From Pseudomonadota bacterium (GTDB taxonomy: Bacteria; Desulfobacterota; Desulfovibrionia; Desulfovibrionales; Desulfovibrionaceae): a stretch of DNA of 10,198 nt. The stretch spans positions 1-10,198 of the forward strand of contig JAHJKV010000007.1 in NCBI GenBank assembly GCA_018822065.1, given 5' to 3'. Under the pieces are notes generated by a model. It saw nothing but the letters and a program-made list of their open reading frames with translations, made no database searches and was not told where the DNA came from. Position numbers and translations under genes: made by a program. Below, piece by piece: positions 1-6,150 of the stretch. Each line of letters opens with the position of its first letter. The stretch's first letter is position 1.

Positions 1-148
1 CAAAGGCAGGCCACCCCGAGGTTTCAACGACCTCCTGAATACGCCCGGAAATGCCTTCGCCGATCTCCAGGGCATGGGGGCAGGAGCCTCCTGCCGCGCC
101 CCGGCAGAGGTTCAGGTAATGGGTCTGTGGTTCAGTCGTCGGTTTCAT
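1..148 (-). CDS. Unidentified protein, N-terminal 49 residues only (runs off left edge)
   Basis: I do not recognise this protein. The frame opens with ATG at 148, preceded at about 5 nt by a GAGG Shine-Dalgarno core, and stays open to the window edge for 49 codons. The translation begins MKPTTEPQTHYLNLCRGAAG and continues GSCPHALEIGEG. It has two cysteines (residues 15 and 23) in a C-x7-C arrangement inside a glycine/alanine-rich loop, which could bind a metal or cofactor, but that is a guess. There is no signal peptide or membrane segment in the visible part. Codons end mostly in G or C, as in the real genes nearby. It is divergent from the Crp/Fnr regulator across a 108-bp region holding an FNR-like palindrome, so it may be that regulator's target. 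The main doubt is its short visible length. Confidence 0.6.
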   Translation of the reverse strand, partial: MKPTTEPQTHYLNLCRGAAGGSCPHALEIGEGISGRIQEVVETSGWPAF

Positions 149-207
149 GCACACCTCAAGGGGTTGTTCCGTCACAAAAACAATGAGCCCAAACGTTGAC
201 TCTCCCC

Positions 208-221
208 ATGACTTAGGTCAA
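208..221. promoter_or_regulatory. FNR-like palindromic operator upstream of the Crp/Fnr gene
   Basis: The sequence reads ATGAC-TTAG-GTCAA, two inverted TGAC half-sites with a 4-bp spacer. This is the geometry of the FNR box (TTGAT-N4-ATCAA). It lies 35 bp before the regulator's ATG, between two divergent genes. The regulator's recognition helix carries ExxSR, the FNR-type pattern that reads TTGA-like half-sites, so autoregulation or control of the divergent gene is plausible. A weak promoter may overlap it (ATGACT at 208-213 and GATTAT at 231-236, 17 bp apart), which would suit autorepression. The operator role is inferred. Confidence 0.4.
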
Positions 222-256
222 ATGATCTTTGATTATCTTGCACTACAAGGAGAGAT

Positions 257-937
257 ATGGACAAGCTCGAAGCACTCATCAGGACGGATTTATTTCAGGG
301 CATCGACCGCGAACTGGCCGAAAAGCTGGTGGAAATGACCAGTCTTCGCACAGTGGAAAAGGGAGAGATCATCTTCCACGCCGGGGAACCGGCGGACGGC
401 TTTTACTCAGTGGCCTCGGGCAAGGTGCGCATCTACCGCTCCTCCCCCTCGGGCAAGGAACAAATTATCCATGTCTTCGGACCTGGTCGTGCCTTTGCCG
501 AGGTGCCCATGTTCCAGGGCGCAGACTTCCCTGCCTCGGCTCAGGCCCTGGCTAAATGCAAACTGCTCTATTTCCCGCGCCAGGCCTTCACCCGCATGAT
601 GATCCAGCACCCGGACCTGGCCCTGTCCACCATCGGGCTCCTGGCCGCACGCCTGCGCAATCTGGTCAATCAGGTTTCCGCCCTGAGCCTCAAGGAAGTG
701 CCAGCTCGACTTGCGACCTACCTGCTCCTGCTCAAATCGTCCCAGAAGGGCAATACGCTCGAACTGGACCTGCCCAAGGGACAGATCGCGTCTTACTTGG
801 GCACCATCCAGGAAACCCTGTCGCGCATCCTGAAAAAAATGACCGAGCAGGGACTCCTCGAGGTCCAGGGCAAACAGGTGACGATCCTCGATGAGGCCCG
901 GCTGGAACTGTTGGCTGAAGGCGAGGAACAATTGTAG
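257..937 (+). CDS. Crp/Fnr-family transcriptional regulator
   Basis: This is a 226-residue cytoplasmic one-component regulator. The cyclic-nucleotide-binding fold covers about residues 10-115 (KGEIIFHAGEPADGFYSVAS at 35-54), then a dimerisation helix (about 117-145) and a C-terminal Crp-type winged HTH (about 147-212). The recognition helix carries E186, S189 and R190, the ExxSR pattern of the FNR branch; Crp has RExxxR. Where Crp binds cAMP through Arg-Ser, this protein has Pro92-Ala93, and its only cysteine is C101, so neither cAMP nor an FNR-type 4Fe-4S cluster is a likely signal. HcpR- or DNR-like heme/NO sensors of sulfate reducers share this general layout, but I cannot assign the subgroup. 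ATG at 257 follows AAGGAGA (247-253). It is transcribed alone, divergent from the unidentified ORF, and ends at the hairpin shared with rpsT. Confidence 0.9.
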   Translation: MDKLEALIRTDLFQGIDRELAEKLVEMTSLRTVEKGEIIFHAGEPADGFYSVASGKVRIYRSSPSGKEQIIHVFGPGRAFAEVPMFQGADFPASAQALAKCKLLYFPRQAFTRMMIQHPDLALSTIGLLAARLRNLVNQVSALSLKEVPARLATYLLLLKSSQKGNTLELDLPKGQIASYLGTIQETLSRILKKMTEQGLLEVQGKQVTILDEARLELLAEGEEQL

Positions 938-981
938 CCCATCCAGCGCCTCTGGAGGAACGCAGAAATTGAACGCATGAA

Positions 982-1011
982 AAGCCCGTTTCCCTAAAGG
1001 GAAACGGGCTT
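982..1011. terminator. Bidirectional intrinsic terminator between crp-like gene and rpsT
   Basis: AAGCCCGTTTCCC (982-994), loop TAAA (995-998) and GGGAAACGGGCTT (999-1011) form a perfect 13-bp stem with a 4-nt loop. It sits 44 bp past the regulator's stop and 23 bp past the rpsT stop on the other strand, so it can end both convergent transcripts. The U-tract is short on each side: four T on the minus strand, TTATT on the plus strand. Confidence 0.85.
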
Positions 1012-1034
1012 ATTGATGCAAAGCAAACGGCGAG

Positions 1035-1298
1035 CTAGTCGATCTTGTTGATCGCCTGCTGCAGCCGGGAGATGCGACGGGCGGCCTGACGCCAGTGGAT
1101 GATGTTCCGGATGGCGGCCTTGTCGAGCACCTTGGTGGCGGCGGCCATGGCAACGGCAGCCTGTTCCTTGTCACCAGCGTCCACAGCAGAGCGAACAGCC
1201 TTGACAGCGTTCTTGATGCGGGTGTTGGTGGCGCGGTTGCGAAGGTTGCGCTTCAGGCTCTGGCGATGCCTCTTGAGGGCGGAAGTGTGGTTAGCCAA
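1035..1298 (-). CDS. rpsT: 30S ribosomal protein S20 (TTG start)
   Basis: This 87-residue basic protein is the small-subunit protein S20, which binds the 5' domain of 16S rRNA during early assembly. The family pattern is clear: MANHTSALKRHRQ at the start, a basic RNRATNTRIKNAVKAVRSA segment, and a C-terminal conserved block (AAIRNIIHWRQAARRISRLQ) from about residue 61. Length matches the family (about 85-90). The start codon is TTG (plus-strand caa at 1296-1298). Only this start gives the conserved MANH N-terminus, and it has AGGAGA seven nt upstream. E. coli rpsT also starts with UUG, which contributes to autogenous control there. It follows glyS by 139 bp with its own promoter-like sequence and leader, and it ends at the shared hairpin. 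Confidence 0.96.
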   Translation of the reverse strand: MANHTSALKRHRQSLKRNLRNRATNTRIKNAVKAVRSAVDAGDKEQAAVAMAAATKVLDKAAIRNIIHWRQAARRISRLQQAINKID

Positions 1299-1305
1299 TG
1301 CTCTA

Positions 1306-1311
1306 TCTCCT
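1306..1311 (-). promoter_or_regulatory. Shine-Dalgarno site that fixes the TTG start of rpsT
   Basis: On the minus strand AGGAGA lies seven nt before the TTG codon. No ATG or GTG in the right frame and position would give a full S20 N-terminus, so this site decides the start. Confidence 0.85.
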
Positions 1312-1346
1312 GATCTTTTCTAACGTTTCTTGCTTTTGTTATTGAG

Positions 1347-1364
1347 TCCCGATCGAAACCGGAA
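1347..1364 (-). other. Leader hairpin with UUCG loop upstream of rpsT
   Basis: Read on the minus strand, TTCCGGT-TTCG-ATCGGGA forms a 7-bp stem (five Watson-Crick pairs, two G-U) closed by a UUCG loop. It would sit at the very 5' end of a transcript starting near 1365, as predicted from the adjacent -10 element, and leaves about 48 nt to the TTG start. A 5'-terminal hairpin could stabilise the mRNA or take part in control of S20 synthesis. This is inferred from sequence only. Confidence 0.35.
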
Positions 1365-1371
1365 GTGAGCA

Positions 1372-1398
1372 ATTAAACGCTCCCCCTCCGATTGTCAA
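1372..1398 (-). promoter_or_regulatory. Candidate sigma-70 promoter of rpsT
   Basis: On the minus strand a perfect -35 TTGACA (1398-1393) is followed 15 bp later by TTTAAT (1377-1372), which matches five of six -10 bases. The spacer is two bases shorter than the optimum. Transcription would start near 1365, giving a leader of about 67 nt. I see no convincing terminator between glyS and this element, so readthrough from glyS may add to rpsT expression. Confidence 0.6.
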
Positions 1399-1437
1399 GA
1401 CTTTTTCTATCACAAACAGGGCCTGAACGGAACCCCT

Positions 1438-3543
1438 CTACACTTGCAGAGCGCCAAAATCAGCCAGTTTCCCGAGCCTGTCCACCAGGGCCTTGAGAAG
1501 GTTCAGACGATTTAGGCGCATTCCCTCGTCCTCACACATGACCATGACGTTGTCGAAAAACTCGTCCACTGAGGGACGGAGTTCACGGAGCAGTCCGAGA
1601 AGACCGGCAAATTCATCGGCCTTCCACAGTTCGTCGAACCGGGGTGCGGTCTGGCGTAGCTTTTCGGCCAGCCCCTTTTCCGCAACCTCATCCATGATGG
1701 TGAGGTCATATTCGCCGGTCAACCCATCGCCCACCTCGTCACCTTGTTTGCGGATGATATTCGAGGCGCGCTTGAAAGTCAGTACAGCCTGTTCAAAGTC
1801 ATCCTCACGAGCAAAGGCATCCAAGGCTTCAATGCGCCCCTTGAGCCCGGACAGGTCGTCGAAACCAGCCCCGATGGCCGCATCAGCCACCTTGGTGGAA
1901 ACACCCTGCCCGGTGAAGAAGGCACGCAGACGTCCGGCAAAAAAGTCCATGATCTTGGCATGGGCCTCGGTCGGAGGCACCTTCCACTGCACCTTGTCCG
2001 GATAGCCCGCCTGGGCCTGGCTTACCAGTTCGGTGAGGGAAAGGCGGAGCCCATGGTCTAGGGCGATGCGGATGATGCCGAGGACCGCACGGCGCAGGGC
2101 ATAGGGATCGTTTGCACCGGTGGGGATCATCTTCAGGCCGAAGCAACCCACCAGGGTGTCGGCCTTGTCCGCCATGGAGAGTACGGCACCGGCCAAGCTG
2201 GCCGGCACGGGCGAGTCCGGTCCGGCAGGCAGATACTGTTCGTACAGGGCCTGGGAAACCTCGGTGCCAAGGCCTTTTTTCTCGGCATAGATGCCACCCA
2301 TGATGCCCTGCAGGGAATCAAATTCAATGACCATCTCCGACACCAGATCGCACTTGGACAAGAGTCCTGCCTTGGCGAATTCGGCCACCTTGGCTTTCGA
2401 CAGATCGGGCATGGCAGTCATGGCGATGTGGGTGCAGAGCTTTTCCAGGCGGCGGCATTTGTCTGCCACGGTGCCGATGGGGCCGATGAAGACGACGCTC
2501 TCCAGTTTCTGCTGCCACTGCTCAAAGTTCGCCCTGTTATCTGCCTCCCAGAAAAAGCGGGCATCCTCAAGACGGGCTCGGAGTACGCGTTCCCATCCCT
2601 TGCGGACAAGTTCCACATCCTGGGGTTCGATGTTCAGCGTGGTCAGAAAGGTGGGCAACAGCTTGCCATCCGGCCCTTCAACGCCAAAGCTCTTCTGGTG
2701 TTTCTCCATGGAGGTCAAAAGCACCTCGCGCGGCAGTTCCAGGTAGAGGGGTGCAAAGGAACCAAGGATGGGCACCGGATATTCCACAAGGTTGGTGACC
2801 TCTTCCAAGAGGGAATCCTTCCAGACCACCGTGCCGCCCAGTGCCGCGGCAAGCTCCTGGCCCCGGGCGAGGATCAGATCCGCGCGCAGGGTCGGATTGG
2901 CAAGCACCGAGCCTTCCTGCTCGATGCGCTCCAGATAGTCCGTGGCGGACCGCATCTCAAAGGGACCGGGCCCCATGATCCGATGCCCCCAGGACAAACG
3001 TCCGGAAGCCATCTCGGCCAGTTCGAACTCGACCACTTGCTCATCCAGCAGGGCCAGGAACCAACGGATGGGTCGCCCGAAAGCGAACTCGCGACTCCCC
3101 CAGCGCATCTTCTTCGGAAAGTTCAACGACTCAACAGACTTGATGCAGACACCGGGCAACACGTCCAGGGTGGCACCGCCGCCGCGTCCGACCTTGCAGG
3201 CCAGATATTCGCCCTTGGCGGAGCTGACGGTGTAGAGATCAGTCTCGTCCACGCCCTGGGTCTTGGCAAAGCCAGCACCTGCCTTGGTCAGCTTGCCGTC
3301 GGCGTCAAAGGCGATCTTGACCGGTGGCCCGGTCACTTCCTCCTCAAGACTGCGCTGGGTCAGGGCAATGTCGGACACATGGGCAACGATCCGTCGCGGG
3401 GTGGCCGAGGTCTGCACTTCGCCCATGTCCACCATGGCCTCGGCCAGAAGTTTCTCCAGGCTTCCCTGAATCTCCTTGGCCAGCTTGGGCACGAAACGCG
3501 CAGGCATCTCCTCGACGCCGATTTCAAATACGAATGAAGACAT
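1438..3543 (-). CDS. glyS: Glycyl-tRNA synthetase beta subunit
   Basis: This 701-residue protein is the tRNA-binding subunit of the alpha2beta2 glycyl-tRNA synthetase, which charges tRNA-Gly with glycine in the cytoplasm. Full family length is present. Recognisable stretches are the N-terminal EIGVEEMPA (7-15), MRWGSREFAFGRPIRWFLAL (146-165), LPREVLLTSMEKHQKSF (270-286), LRARLEDARFFWEAD (321-335), an HD-like region (KCDLVSEMVIEFDSLQGIMG, 397-416, with DKADTL at 459-464), PTGANDPYALRRAVLGI (474-490) and a C-terminal DALR-type anticodon-binding domain (about 585-695). ATG at 3543 follows AAGGAA. It starts 15 bp after the glyQ stop, the usual glyQ-glyS order, so the subunits are co-expressed. 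The long reading frames on the opposite strand here are shadows of this gene. Confidence 0.98.
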   Translation of the reverse strand: MSSFVFEIGVEEMPARFVPKLAKEIQGSLEKLLAEAMVDMGEVQTSATPRRIVAHVSDIALTQRSLEEEVTGPPVKIAFDADGKLTKAGAGFAKTQGVDETDLYTVSSAKGEYLACKVGRGGGATLDVLPGVCIKSVESLNFPKKMRWGSREFAFGRPIRWFLALLDEQVVEFELAEMASGRLSWGHRIMGPGPFEMRSATDYLERIEQEGSVLANPTLRADLILARGQELAAALGGTVVWKDSLLEEVTNLVEYPVPILGSFAPLYLELPREVLLTSMEKHQKSFGVEGPDGKLLPTFLTTLNIEPQDVELVRKGWERVLRARLEDARFFWEADNRANFEQWQQKLESVVFIGPIGTVADKCRRLEKLCTHIAMTAMPDLSKAKVAEFAKAGLLSKCDLVSEMVIEFDSLQGIMGGIYAEKKGLGTEVSQALYEQYLPAGPDSPVPASLAGAVLSMADKADTLVGCFGLKMIPTGANDPYALRRAVLGIIRIALDHGLRLSLTELVSQAQAGYPDKVQWKVPPTEAHAKIMDFFAGRLRAFFTGQGVSTKVADAAIGAGFDDLSGLKGRIEALDAFAREDDFEQAVLTFKRASNIIRKQGDEVGDGLTGEYDLTIMDEVAEKGLAEKLRQTAPRFDELWKADEFAGLLGLLRELRPSVDEFFDNVMVMCEDEGMRLNRLNLLKALVDRLGKLADFGALQV

Positions 3544-3558
3544 ATCGGTTCCTTGCGG

Positions 3559-4431
3559 TTATTTCAGATCCAGCATGGGATAGCCCATGGCTTCGCGCTG
3601 GGCCGCATAGAGGGCGGCCACGGCAGAGGCCAGATTGCGCACCCGACCGATGTAGCCGGTACGCTCGGTGATGGAGATGGCCCCTCTGGCGTCGAGCAGG
3701 TTGAAGGTGTGGGAACACTTGAGGCAATAATCATAGGCAGGCCAGGGCAGTTCAAGGCCACAGAGCTTCTGACACTCCCCCTCATACATATCGAAGAGCT
3801 TGAGCAGCATGTCCGGGCTCGATGCCTCGAAATTGTGCTTGCTCATCTCCACCTCGTTCTGGTGGTAGACATGCCCGTAGGTGACCTTTCCGTTCCATGA
3901 GAGATCGTACACGGATTCTTTTTCTTGCAAATACATGCAAATACGCTCAAGTCCGTAGGTGATCTCAACCGAAATGGGGGCTAGGTCGATACCGCCCACC
4001 TGCTGGAAATAGGTGAACTGGGTCACTTCCATGCCATTGAGCCAAACCTCCCAGCCCAGGCCCCAGGCTCCCAAGGTCGGCGATTCCCAGTCGTCTTCCA
4101 CGAAACGGATGTCATGCTGGGCCGCGTCGATGCCGAGCACGGCCAGAGACTCCAGATAGAGATCCTGTACGTTGTCCGGGCTGGGTTTCAGAATGACCTG
4201 AAACTGATAATAATGCTGCAACCGGTTCGGGTTTTCGCCGTAGCGCCCGTCTGTAGGACGACGGGAAGGCTCGACATAGGCCACGCTCCAAGGTTCCGGA
4301 CCGATGACCCGGAAAAAGGTGGAGGGGTTGAATGTTCCGGCCCCGACTTCGATGTCAAAGGGCTGGACCACAATACACCCCTGGTCGGCCCAGAATCGCT
4401 GCAGGTTCATTATGGCGTCCTGAAAATGCAT
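3559..4431 (-). CDS. glyQ: Glycyl-tRNA synthetase alpha subunit
   Basis: This 290-residue protein is the catalytic subunit of the tetrameric glycyl-tRNA synthetase. It forms glycyl-adenylate and, with GlyS, charges tRNA-Gly. The class II fold shows in the QGCIVVQPFDIEVGAGTFNP block (17-36), the motif 2 region (EPSRRPTDGRYGENPNRLQ, 54-72) and motif 3 (EITYGLERICMYLQ, 156-169). The C-terminal family block ERTGYIGRVRNLASAVAALY (256-275) is intact, and length matches the usual 285-300. ATG at 4431 has a GGAG Shine-Dalgarno core upstream. It lies 13 bp after the recO stop and 15 bp before glyS; the recO-glyQ-glyS order is also known from Bacillus. Confidence 0.98.
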   Translation of the reverse strand: MHFQDAIMNLQRFWADQGCIVVQPFDIEVGAGTFNPSTFFRVIGPEPWSVAYVEPSRRPTDGRYGENPNRLQHYYQFQVILKPSPDNVQDLYLESLAVLGIDAAQHDIRFVEDDWESPTLGAWGLGWEVWLNGMEVTQFTYFQQVGGIDLAPISVEITYGLERICMYLQEKESVYDLSWNGKVTYGHVYHQNEVEMSKHNFEASSPDMLLKLFDMYEGECQKLCGLELPWPAYDYCLKCSHTFNLLDARGAISITERTGYIGRVRNLASAVAALYAAQREAMGYPMLDLK

Positions 4432-4444
4432 AACCGCTCCGAAT

Positions 4445-5197
4445 CTATATATTTCTAAAATTACCGTCTTCCATCGACACGTCCAGATGGTAGGCGAGAA
4501 AACGATCCACCACCCGGTAGGCCTGATCGCGCACCGAGGGATCTACGGCCAGGCGTGTCCACATGGCCGGGGGCTGGTGCATGACAAAGTCGAGCGTACG
4601 AAGGGCTCCCCAACTCACGGCCAACCCCGTGCCCTCTTCAGGTCCGGGGGTGCAACGCGAACACAAAACCTGCCCCTTTTCAACGAAAAACCGGGGATTG
4701 TCAAAGGTGCCCTGCTCGGCCTGGCACCCAGCGCAACGGGTCAACTCGGGCCGGTAGCCCTGCTCAAAAGCCATTTTGGCCCGAAACAACACCGGAACAT
4801 CCGCCACTCCTCCAGGCATATCCTCAATGAGATGCAAGGTTTGCAGGAGCAGATCATAGACAACGCGCGATCCCTCGTGCCCCTTGTGCACGGCCTCTAT
4901 GAACTTCAGGCAGGCTGCGGCCGGGCCGAGTCGGGCATTGTCGGTCTTGATTCCGGAAAAAGAGTGGAGGAGCGCGCCTTCGCGCAGATCAAAGTAGGCA
5001 CCGGCCTTGCTGGTTCCCACGGTGAACAAAACATGATTGAAGGGGTCAAGACATCCGGCGAAGCGTTTGCGGCTTTTCATGCCCCCGAAGGCCATGGCCT
5101 GCATGACTCCTCGTCCTGGAGAAAGAAAACGGACCCAGGCGTCCGTCTCGCGAAAGCGGCCCACTTTTAGGACCAGCCCCTTCTCGGTGAAATCCAT
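4445..5197 (-). CDS. recO: DNA repair and recombination mediator RecO
   Basis: RecO (250 residues, typical length) works in the cytoplasm with RecR/RecF to load RecA onto SSB-coated single-stranded DNA and to anneal strands. The N-terminal OB fold covers about residues 1-80 (EKGLVLKVGRFRETDAWVRF at 5-24), followed by the helical C-terminal domain with a zinc-finger-like four-cysteine site: C155-x2-C158 and C179-x2-C182. ATG at 5197 gives the family N-terminus. The gene begins 6 bp after the RodZ-like gene's stop, and the sequence before the ATG (ccctgacctccc) is pyrimidine-rich with no Shine-Dalgarno, so translation probably depends on ribosomes ending the upstream gene. glyQ follows after 13 bp. 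Confidence 0.93.
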   Translation of the reverse strand: MDFTEKGLVLKVGRFRETDAWVRFLSPGRGVMQAMAFGGMKSRKRFAGCLDPFNHVLFTVGTSKAGAYFDLREGALLHSFSGIKTDNARLGPAAACLKFIEAVHKGHEGSRVVYDLLLQTLHLIEDMPGGVADVPVLFRAKMAFEQGYRPELTRCAGCQAEQGTFDNPRFFVEKGQVLCSRCTPGPEEGTGLAVSWGALRTLDFVMHQPPAMWTRLAVDPSVRDQAYRVVDRFLAYHLDVSMEDGNFRNI

Positions 5198-5203
5198 GGG
5201 AGG

Positions 5204-6112
5204 TCAGGGAAGGGTCAGGTTGACCACACCCGCTCCCTTTACAGACCTGATGTTGCCATCAAGAGATAATTGCACGGATTCGATGCGTCCAAAACGAAGG
5301 ATACGCTGCCCGTCGAATTTGTAGGTGACGCTCTTTCCGGGAAACACCGTGAAGTTCCTGGCAATTTCCTCGATGTCCGGCCGCCAGACGCCAACCCAAC
5401 ATTCCGTGTCACCCGTCACGGAGATGATCAGCGTATGCTCCGTGCCAGTCACGTCACCAGCAGAATCCACCACTTCCTGCGGCGACGTCATGCCGGTGGC
5501 AGAGGCCTGCACGGCAAGTCCCGCTTCGGAAGCGGGACTCCCCTCGGTGATTTCCTCCTGCGTCATTTCAGGAACCGGTTCTGCCACATCTTCGATCAAT
5601 TCCTCCGCTGCCTGAGCCAGGCCCTCCTGGCTCAGAGATGGATCCATGGCAGCCTGCTCAATCACCTGGCCGACCGTATCCTCGGAAAGAGGTGCGATCT
5701 CATTGCCGCCCTGGGAGATGGACAACTTCCAGATCAAAAATCCCAGCAGGATAATCAGGGCCAGAACCCCGAGCACGGCAGGCCAGGAGGATTTGGTTGG
5801 CACGATGATTGACGGTTCGTGCGTCTCGTTGCCAACATTTTTTCGAACAGTGCCCTGCCCTTCGTCCTCGCCATACCGCATCTCGCGCTCCAGAACCCGG
5901 GAGCACTCCATGGGATCAAGTCCCAGCGCCTTGGCATAGTTGCGGATAAACCCCTTGGCATAGACCGGGTGGGGAAGCTCCTCAGTATTCCCATTTTCAA
6001 AAATCATAAGAATACTCCGGCTGATCCGGGTATTCTCGCTAATGTCTGCGATGGACAATCCCAGCTTTTCCCGTTGCTGACGTAAAAGCTGACCCATTTC
6101 TTTGAAGTCCAT
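5204..6112 (-). CDS. RodZ-like helix-turn-helix membrane protein
   Basis: This 302-residue bitopic inner-membrane protein has the RodZ layout. Residues 1-80 hold a cytoplasmic HTH_25/Xre-type domain (MGQLLRQQREKLGLSIADIS at 6-25; HPVYAKGFIRNYAKALGLDP at 48-67), followed by a polar stretch, a single membrane segment (about 110-130), an acidic low-complexity periplasmic linker (about 131-222) and a C-terminal beta domain of the DUF4115 type (about 225-300, with CWVGVWRPD and FPGKSVTYKFDG). In E. coli, RodZ links MreB filaments to the elongation machinery. I withhold the symbol because this family also includes uncharacterised paralogues and no mreB is in view. ATG at 6112 follows GGAGAG. The linker coding sequence contains a perfect 10-bp inverted repeat. 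The gene is 38 bp after the SurA-like gene and 6 bp before recO. Confidence 0.85.
   Translation of the reverse strand: MDFKEMGQLLRQQREKLGLSIADISENTRISRSILMIFENGNTEELPHPVYAKGFIRNYAKALGLDPMECSRVLEREMRYGEDEGQGTVRKNVGNETHEPSIIVPTKSSWPAVLGVLALIILLGFLIWKLSISQGGNEIAPLSEDTVGQVIEQAAMDPSLSQEGLAQAAEELIEDVAEPVPEMTQEEITEGSPASEAGLAVQASATGMTSPQEVVDSAGDVTGTEHTLIISVTGDTECWVGVWRPDIEEIARNFTVFPGKSVTYKFDGQRILRFGRIESVQLSLDGNIRSVKGAGVVNLTLP
5517..5539. repeat. Perfect 10-bp inverted repeat inside the RodZ-like linker
   Basis: AGTCCCGCTT (5517-5526), a 3-nt spacer (CGG) and AAGCGGGACT (5530-5539) form a perfect hairpin in both DNA strands and in the mRNA. It lies within the low-complexity linker codons (around residues 192-199) and has no following U-tract in the direction of transcription, so it is not a normal terminator. 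It may slow or process the message, or be chance. Confidence 0.6.
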
Positions 6113-6150
6113 TCGTCACTCTCCATGCGGTCCAGACGGGCCGGATTCAG

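Noticed and set aside
87..110. GC-rich inverted repeat CTGCCG/CGGCAG in the left ORF
   Set aside because: The stem is six bp and falls within codons for the Gly/Ala-rich loop; no U-tract follows it.
407..931. A 174-codon minus-strand frame antisense to the Crp/Fnr gene
   Set aside because: It is a Gln/Gly-rich shadow of a clear regulator, with no family resemblance.
1365..1437. Terminator directly after glyS
   Set aside because: I looked for a stem followed by a T-run on the minus strand and found only weak, imperfect pairing.
2428..3537. A 369-codon open frame on the plus strand
   Set aside because: It lies entirely antisense to glyS, which is full length with strong family motifs. GC-rich codon use creates such shadow frames, and its composition is not protein-like.
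3926..3944. Direct repeat TGCAAATAC twice with a 10-bp period
   Set aside because: It lies within the conserved glyQ motif 3 region and is explained by the coding sequence; two short copies do not make a repeat array.
4487..5170. A 227-codon plus-strand frame antisense to recO
   Set aside because: It has no recognisable domain and is fully covered by a convincing RecO.
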